Assembly (NCBI GenBank): GCA_036583965.1
Contig: JAZBQD010000027.1
Coordinates: 26,481,001-26,545,000, forward strand
Origin: Prunella strophiata
Taxonomy: Eukaryota > Chordata > Aves > Passeriformes > Prunellidae
Direction of reading: 5' to 3'
DNA: 64,000 nt
A program made the translations under genes and the position numbers. Positions 37,111-64,000 of this stretch are shown one piece after another (position 1 is the first letter of the stretch; each line of letters starts with the position of its first letter). The notes beneath the pieces are model-generated. The model was not told the DNA's origin, did no database searches, and worked only from the letters and a program-made list of their open reading frames with translations.

Positions 37111-37839
37111 TGTACCTTGCCATCATCCCTGAAAGAGGATGCATTGCTTCCCCCTGCCATCAGCAGCAGCTCTGGAGAGCCCCCTCTTCTTCCCCCTCCT
37201 CCCTGTGCCCCCTGGTGCTCCAAGAGGCACCAACCAGCCCAGCCTCACAGCTGGGCCTCCATGGGACAGCAGAGAGCTGGGGGGACAAAGAGGGGAGGAG
37301 CAGAGGAACCAGGCAGCAAAGAGAATATCTCAGGGAAGCTTGGGTGAGATGGGGAAGGCAGTCCAGGGCCCAGACAAATGGTCCTTGGGAAAAGGTCAGT
37401 GTTGGTGGCACTCAGTTGGGTTCACACTGTTGGTGTCTGAGAGTCATGTCAGGTCTGCAGGATGTGCCCCTGAATCACTGAGTCCATCAGGGAGCCCAGA
37501 GTCAAACTGAACAGAAACCAGCTCAAACTTTTATAGTTTGAGATGTACTTTTTTTATTCTCAATCCAGAAGTGCTACTGTTGGACTCATTGGATCTGAAG
37601 CAGCTACTACAGAACCCAAAACTCTATTTTTTGAAGCCCCTTCCACAGAGCATTGCAGAGGGAGCAGCTCAGAATTAAATGAGACATTTGATTCTCAGAA
37701 TTAAATTGACACATTTTGCCTGTACACCAGAACAAAGCTTGTCCATGGTGGGGGTGACCTGCTGCTGACTTGGGAAGCTCATGAGATGTGATGCATGGTG
37801 GCAAAGAGAAAATGGCCTTGCACCAGTCATTCCCAGAGC

Positions 37840-37995
37840 CTGGCCTGCCTGTTAACCCCAGAGCAAAGGAAAAATTGTCTGAGCCTAATCTGAGGCTATG
37901 AGGGGCTCCATGGGGTAACCAATGACTGGATGAAGTTTTCTTTGGCTTATCAATGATTGTGATTTCTACTGTTTTAGGAAAATTAGGATTTTCCC
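37840..37995. promoter_or_regulatory. Candidate regulatory block, LMX1A-RXRG interval
   Basis: GAGCCTAATCTGAGG (OTX-type TAATC), GTAACCAATGACTGGATG and TTATCAATGATTGTGATTTC. AT-mixed and non-repetitive; unsupported by alignment. Confidence 0.3.
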
Positions 37996-39089
37996 AGGCT
38001 GAAGCTTCCCAGGGAAGCTCCAGCCATGCCAAGCTGCTGTTTTCTGCAGCAACTCACAGAAGGATAACCACACCAGTGAGTTATTGCCAGCTGCTGTGGG
38101 ATTTGTTCCTTGGGGTGTCCAAAGACTCCTACACTTTGCAAGGCTTGGGGAAGCACAGCTCTTGGACAACACCCCTGTGGAGAGGTCTACAACATGAATG
38201 AGGAATCCAAGGGTTGGGACCAAATCAGGAGATTGCATCAACCCTCAGGCCCCCAGTGATTGCAGAGAGCTGGGTGGCTCCATGACTTGTTTCCTCTGCA
38301 GAGGACATTGGTTTGCTAGTGGCACTTTCAGATGAGCAAGTGGTGTCTCACTCACAGAGGCCATGTGGAGAGTCATGGTCTCTCTGCCCTGCCAGACACA
38401 GGGTGGGGGAATTTGTGGTGTGCTGTGTGTTAATTTTTTTTTTTCCAAAAACCCAGTAGTCATCTGGAGAAACAGAACAAAGCCCTGTTCAAACTGCAGC
38501 CTGGAGACTTTGTGGCCCAGAACCCAGAGTCTACTCTTCTAGACTGTGAAAAATGAGCATGTCCAGCAGCCACCTTGAGACTTCCTGCCCCACCTTGGTT
38601 CCTTCCATATCACTTCCAAAATATCACAGGCAGCGGTCTGGGTTTGTTTACAAACAGTGGATTGAGATCAGCATCAATCAGAGAAGAAATCCAGCCCAGC
38701 CAGCTGGGGACCAGCTCTTAGAAGTTTACATCTCTTAGAGGAGAAGCCTGAGCAGCCCAGGCTGGAGGTGACCTCTTGCTTCATCTAACCAGCAGTGTGG
38801 TGTGGCACCATCCCAGCACAGCCTGTGTGCAGCATCTCCAATTCCAGCAACAGTTTTACAATGAGCAAGGTTGTGTATTTTCTGTATGTAAATGCTTCTC
38901 TTTTAACCAAAAAATTATCTTTTCAATTAAAAAGTAGCTTCTTGGTCAGTGCTTTTCACATGTTTTGAAATTTACCCTGGGTTTTTCTCAGGAGGAAAAG
39001 AAAAAATTAAAGCGTTTTCATAATGTTGGGGTTTTCCCTCTTTTTCTCTGCTCTTTTAAATTCTCCTTTTCCTTCTCTCAGTGAAAAAC

Positions 39090-39440
39090 TGGAAAATGAA
39101 TCATGTCCCCGTGTGGGAGCTTTAACACAACGTTTCATTTTTATCCTTCTTCCTTTTCTGTTGTCAGCCCTCCTCTCCCTCCAACTTCCCCGAGCCGGCA
39201 GCGTTGCAATCTGTCACACGGACAGACAAAGCTGCATCTCACCCCACTGTCTGCTGAGAGGGTCAGGAGGGGCAGATCACTTAACACTACACCTGTTTTA
39301 TGAATAATAATGCAGACAGTTTCACTGGGTTCCTGGGAGGACATTTTCCCACCAGGATAAGCGCTGCATATTGAACAAATTAATGTCTTTAACTCGTTTG
39401 ACTCTGGTTAGCTCGGCTGCAATGGGGAGCTCCAGCGGTG
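39090..39440. promoter_or_regulatory. Candidate conserved noncoding block upstream of LMX1A
   Basis: Contains GGAAAATGAATCATG, GCAGCGTTGCAATCTGTCAC, TGAATAATAATGCAGACAG, AAGCGCTGCATATTGAACAA and ATTAATGTCTTTAACTCG. The most enhancer-like stretch between the two genes. It lies about 6 kb upstream of LMX1A and 1 kb downstream of RXRG. Confidence 0.4.
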
Positions 39441-40058
39441 CCGTTGGAGCAGGGGAAAGACAAGGCAAGCCTTTGAGGATGGTTTCTTAGAGGGTCTTGT
39501 TCTTTCCTTCCCTGCAAGTTTCACTCGTGGAAGTGGGACATTATAAATTTGGGGTTCCTGAAGTTGTTTCCAGAGCAAAAATACGGAGGGAAAAAAAAAA
39601 AAAAAAAAAGAACGGGACGCATGAAGCTTCAGGAAAATGGAAAGTTATCCATGAGAACACAAGGTATGTGTCACTTCAAAATATTCCACCTGGACCAAAA
39701 TGAAACATTTTGGTTCTTTTGTCAGTGGGTAGACTAGCTCAAAAAGAAAAACAAAAAAACCAAACTAACCAACCAACCAAAACCAAACAACCACCCTCTC
39801 CCACATTAAAATGAAAATTACATTTTTCCAGGTTAGGTTTTTCTTTACTTTAAATTAGGTTTTTCTTACTTTAGATATTACTTTAAAACTTCTAGAATTC
39901 AAAGAGTCCAAGAGTTTCTTTTTAAGATGGTGGAATGAAATGTTTTGATTCACAGCAGCAAGTGTCTCTTGGTCTTTCCTTGGCAGAAACAAGAAGCAGC
40001 AATTCCTGTCTTCTCTCAACCACAGGACTGTGTCCAACAGCACAAGCAGAGATATCCC

Positions 40059-40122
40059 AAGTGACTTTCCTGCCCTGATTTGGGCTGCCCAAGTGACATT
40101 CCTGCCCTGATTTGGGCTGCCC
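40059..40122. repeat. 32-bp tandem duplication downstream of RXRG
   Basis: Two copies of a 32-bp unit starting AAGTGAC and ending GGGCTGCCC, at 40059-40090 and 40091-40122, with one mismatch. It lies about 100-150 bases past the RXRG polyadenylation signals. Confidence 0.9.
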
Positions 40123-40204
40123 AAGAGTGTCAGAAGGGACCCTCAGCCCCATCCCAAGCTGGACCTGTGACCGCAGCAAAAGAGGACACTGCTCTGCCAG
40201 CTCC

Positions 40205-40502
40205 AATCAGTGCCTCACTCATTTTATTTGTTTTGTTGACTTTTATTGAGAATGAAAAAATAATTTAAAGCAATTATCTGTACAGGGGGGCAGGGGGATG
40301 GTTAGCTGGGTAGAGAATCTGTGACCCCCCCAGACAGGCCAGGGAGGGCTCGAGGGGGTGATTTACAGCTGTACAAAACCACGACAATCCCACCGAGGAG
40401 GAGCGGAGGGCGAAGGACATCTCTGGAGCTCTCGCAGGCTCAGAGCAGAGGGGCAGGAGGCTGTGCAGGGGCACAGGGGCCAGGCTCTGGCCAGACAGAC
40501 CC
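40205..40502 (-). terminator. RXRG: RXRG 3' UTR with two polyadenylation signals
   Basis: Downstream of the stop codon, the minus strand has AATAAA at 40247-40242 and again at 40228-40223. Cleavage is expected 10-30 bases beyond each, giving a short 3' UTR of about 265-300 nt. The exact end is inferred. A 32-bp tandem duplication follows at 40122-40059. Confidence 0.7.
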
Positions 40503-61758
<21,256 letters not shown>

Positions 61759-62350
61759 GTTTAATCTTCAGTTCATCGCTCGCCTTTCCCGACACGACTG
61801 CCTCCTCTAAACTTCAGAGCTGCCGGGCTCGGGGCACGGCCCCGCGGAGCGGCGGCTCTCGGAGGGAGCCGGGGCAGCTTCCCCCTGCCGCGGGCTCATC
61901 CTCGCCCCTCGCCCCTCAGCCGGGGCTCAGCCGTGCCCGCTCCCCGCTCAGCGCCCGTGCCGGGCTGGCTCGGCTCCCTGCGAATTCCCGGCGCTCCGGG
62001 CACGCGGCATCATCGCCGGCGGAGACGCCAATCAATGCGCGGCGGCCCCGCTATAGATCGGGAATCGGGAGGAGGGGGAGAGGTTAGGGCGCTCAGGGGA
62101 GGAGCATCGTGGGGAAGGAGGGGGATTCGCTGTTCCACCAGTGCAGGCTCGGCGCGGTGAGTTCGGTTCCAGCCGTGGGGAGGGTCTCTGTGGCCGGGCG
62201 GAGGAGCAGCCCTGGCCCGGAGGAGTTCCACATCCACGCTGGCATCCCACACCAAACCGTGCCTCGGCTGTGCTCCCGAAATCCCGGCGCGGCCCTGCGC
62301 TGCTGGGCTGCAGCCATCGCTGGGAAATGCGAGGCTGAGGAGCAGCAGGA
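61759..62350 (-). promoter_or_regulatory. RXRG: RXRG promoter / 5' UTR CpG island
   Basis: A CpG-dense block lies directly upstream of the RXRG start codon, densest at about 61800-62160 and thinning beyond. No clear TATA box at a usable distance was seen; a TATAG string near 62052 could be chance. A three-codon upstream ORF (ATG AAC TGA, 61776-61768) ends nine bases before the main ATG. Confidence 0.6.
61768..61776 (-). CDS. Minimal upstream ORF (Met-Asn-stop) before RXRG
   Basis: ATG AAC TGA, ending nine bases before the RXRG start codon, in GCGATGA context (G at -3). If it is in the mature 5' UTR, it may lower or tune initiation at the main ATG. Whether the transcript includes it is not known. 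Confidence 0.35.
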   Translation of the reverse strand: MN

Positions 62351-64000
62351 CGTTCCTGGCAGCTCAGCTCTCATCCCCAGCCCCACCCAAAGGAGTACAA
62401 GAGACGCGCAAACCTCACCAAAAGCCTCATTCAGCAGTTGCTAAAGCTGTGTGGGGTGAGAGGAGGTGGGACACAGGACAGAGCCCGGGGGGTCAATCCG
62501 TGCTCCATACATCAGTAAAGTTCACAGCAGAGCTTCAGACAGCCCCAGACCTACAGTCCACAGCTTCAGCCTAATGCCCAGCCCTCCCGAGAGTGAAGTT
62601 CTGCGGGAAATGTGTAGGAATAAGCAAAACAAGTTGCCAGGCCGGGGCAGAGCCACCCGCGGTCCCCAGCACTGCCCCCTCCAGTGCCTGGTGCTCCGGG
62701 TCAGGAGCAGCCCCGGTTCCCTGCCTGGCAAAGCCCCAGCCCGACTCCTGCAGCTCTGGGCAGAGGCAAGGATACAGCACAGCCCACTGATTGTGGGCTC
62801 TGACCTGGGAAGCCTCAAATGAAGCCACCTCAGAGGAATGGAGGAGGGAGCGATTTTGCCGGAGGTTTGCACTTAGGTGTGTGCTGGAGGAGGAGGTGGC
62901 TTGCAGACCTGTCATTGCCACCAGCCACACGGCAGGAGAAAGGGGGCTCAGGGCCAGCCAGGGGCTTTGCCCTCCCAGGGGGACCACGGGGAGCATGGCA
63001 TGCAAGCAGCAAGACAAAAGGAGGGAAGAGCAGATTAGGATGCTTGGCATCCTACAAGAGTCTTCTGGGACTTGGCTCCCTCCAGGTCCCCCCAGGACCC
63101 ATTTTGCCCTTTGGCACAAAGCATGCTGGAAGGGGAGGGCATGGGATCTGCCAGCCCAGAGCTGTTCAGAGCACCCAGCAGCAGCTCAGGCAGATGCTGA
63201 CTGAGGTGCAGGCAGCCCTGAGGTATGTTCACAGGAGAAGGAAAGGTTGCCCTTGTTAGCTCTGTTTCTTCCTTTGCTGTCAGACATTGCCACATCCATT
63301 TATCTCCAGCTAGAGTTTAGGCAAGGGAAAGGGTTTTTCCTCTCCCTCATATTAACAACCTTTATTTTTAAAAGGTGATTTTATTTCCTCCAATTTCTGC
63401 TCAGCATCTGTGTGTGTCCCCACACTTGGTAATGTGCAGTGTTGGGAGGAGACCATGGCATGGATGCACAGCTCTTTATGGGCAGCAGGTACATCAGATC
63501 AGCTCCAGGACTCAGAGTTTACCTGGGAATGGGAACCTAACATTTGGGAGAGCATCTCCACACAGCAGAACAAATGGATAACCTGCCTGCTGTCAGGAGC
63601 AAGGAGGTTTGCAGGCAGTAGTATCAGCATTCTGTATAGCCCATTAGCTGTGGCCTAGGTTTACACACACCTTCTTTTTTTTTTCTCACAGTTAAAAAAA
63701 AAAAAACAAACCACAAGATCAGTATTCAGAGTAGGTTCTACTGAGGCAAAAAAACCACTAAGTAACTGCAATCTTGCAGGGAGAATACAAACAGCAGAGA
63801 TCACTCTTGTATTTTCTATCTGGCCACCTTTCACATCTCATTTGTTTTATTGCACAAACATTAATGGCACTGCAGAATTGTTTTTAGAGGAGAGGCAGCT
63901 GAGCATACATCCCTCTCACTGGCCACAAGTTTTGAGCTCTGGGGAAGGGAGACCAAAGGGTTTGATGACCAGCACAAGAGCAGCATCTGACTGTGTGGTG
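62351..64000. other. Upstream flank of RXRG
   Basis: No coding exon recognised. Neither LRRC52 nor MGST3, which I remember as the next genes in mammals, is visible. It contains a poly-A run near 63694-63705 and otherwise unremarkable sequence. Confidence 0.6.

Larger units (their letters stand above)
33743..40204. other. LMX1A-RXRG intergenic interval
   Basis: About 6.5 kb between the LMX1A 5' region and the RXRG polyadenylation site. No coding exon recognised. The first 1.3 kb belongs to the LMX1A CpG island; 35.0-37.0 kb is drifted purine/pyrimidine-rich sequence with no clear feature; 37.0-39.5 kb contains AT-rich blocks with homeodomain-type cores that may be regulatory. Confidence 0.7.

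Noticed and set aside
62351..64000. Coding exons of LRRC52 or MGST3
   Set aside because: Expected from remembered synteny, but no matching frame or motif is present.

Overview
The window is vertebrate nuclear DNA with intron-rich genes, most likely from a bird and probably a passerine. Three things suggest this: CR1 LINE 3' ends finishing in the typical ATTCTATGATTC-type tail (near 42950), short solo-LTR-like elements of avian type, and compact introns. Two genes are recognisable and both run on the minus strand. They are RXRG (retinoid X receptor gamma; all ten coding exons, 61758 down to 40503) and, about 7 kb downstream, the 5' end of LMX1A (LIM-homeobox factor; first two coding exons, 33364-33289 and 32696-32510). 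I recall LMX1A and RXRG as tandem neighbours in human (1q23) and chicken, so the layout looks conserved.

Layout: 1-32509 is the large, unfinished second intron of LMX1A. It holds no coding exon that I can recognise, but it contains several AT-rich or CpG-rich blocks that look like regulatory elements, a decayed minisatellite at 17.6-17.9 kb and a 105-120 bp tandem repeat at 18.8-19.1 kb. The stretch 32.4-35.0 kb is the CpG-island promoter and first exons of LMX1A. From 35.0 to 40.2 kb is intergenic, with candidate LMX1A regulatory sequence. From 40.2 to 61.8 kb is RXRG; its introns carry CR1 fragments, a clean 426 bp solo LTR (43608-44033) and LTR-like sequence on both sides of exon 2. From 61.8 to 64 kb is the RXRG promoter CpG island and upstream flank.

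Joining the RXRG exons by their GT/AG sites gives an uninterrupted 451-residue frame with consistent phases. The DNA-binding and ligand-binding domains are intact. The divergent part is the N-terminal A/B region coded by exon 2. It appears shorter than the chicken and human forms I remember, and this exon has an LTR-like element ending about 8 bases beyond its splice donor. LMX1A patterns roof plate and midbrain dopaminergic progenitors. RXRG is a heterodimer partner for retinoic acid, thyroid hormone and vitamin D receptors. Nothing here shows the two genes acting in one pathway.

I found no undescribed multigene system. The points most worth checking are the LTR-flanked, shortened RXRG exon 2, the sense-oriented solo LTR with a polyadenylation signal in RXRG intron 5, the tandemly duplicated CR1 tail, and the candidate noncoding elements in LMX1A intron 2. 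Those elements are judged by eye without alignment and carry low confidence.
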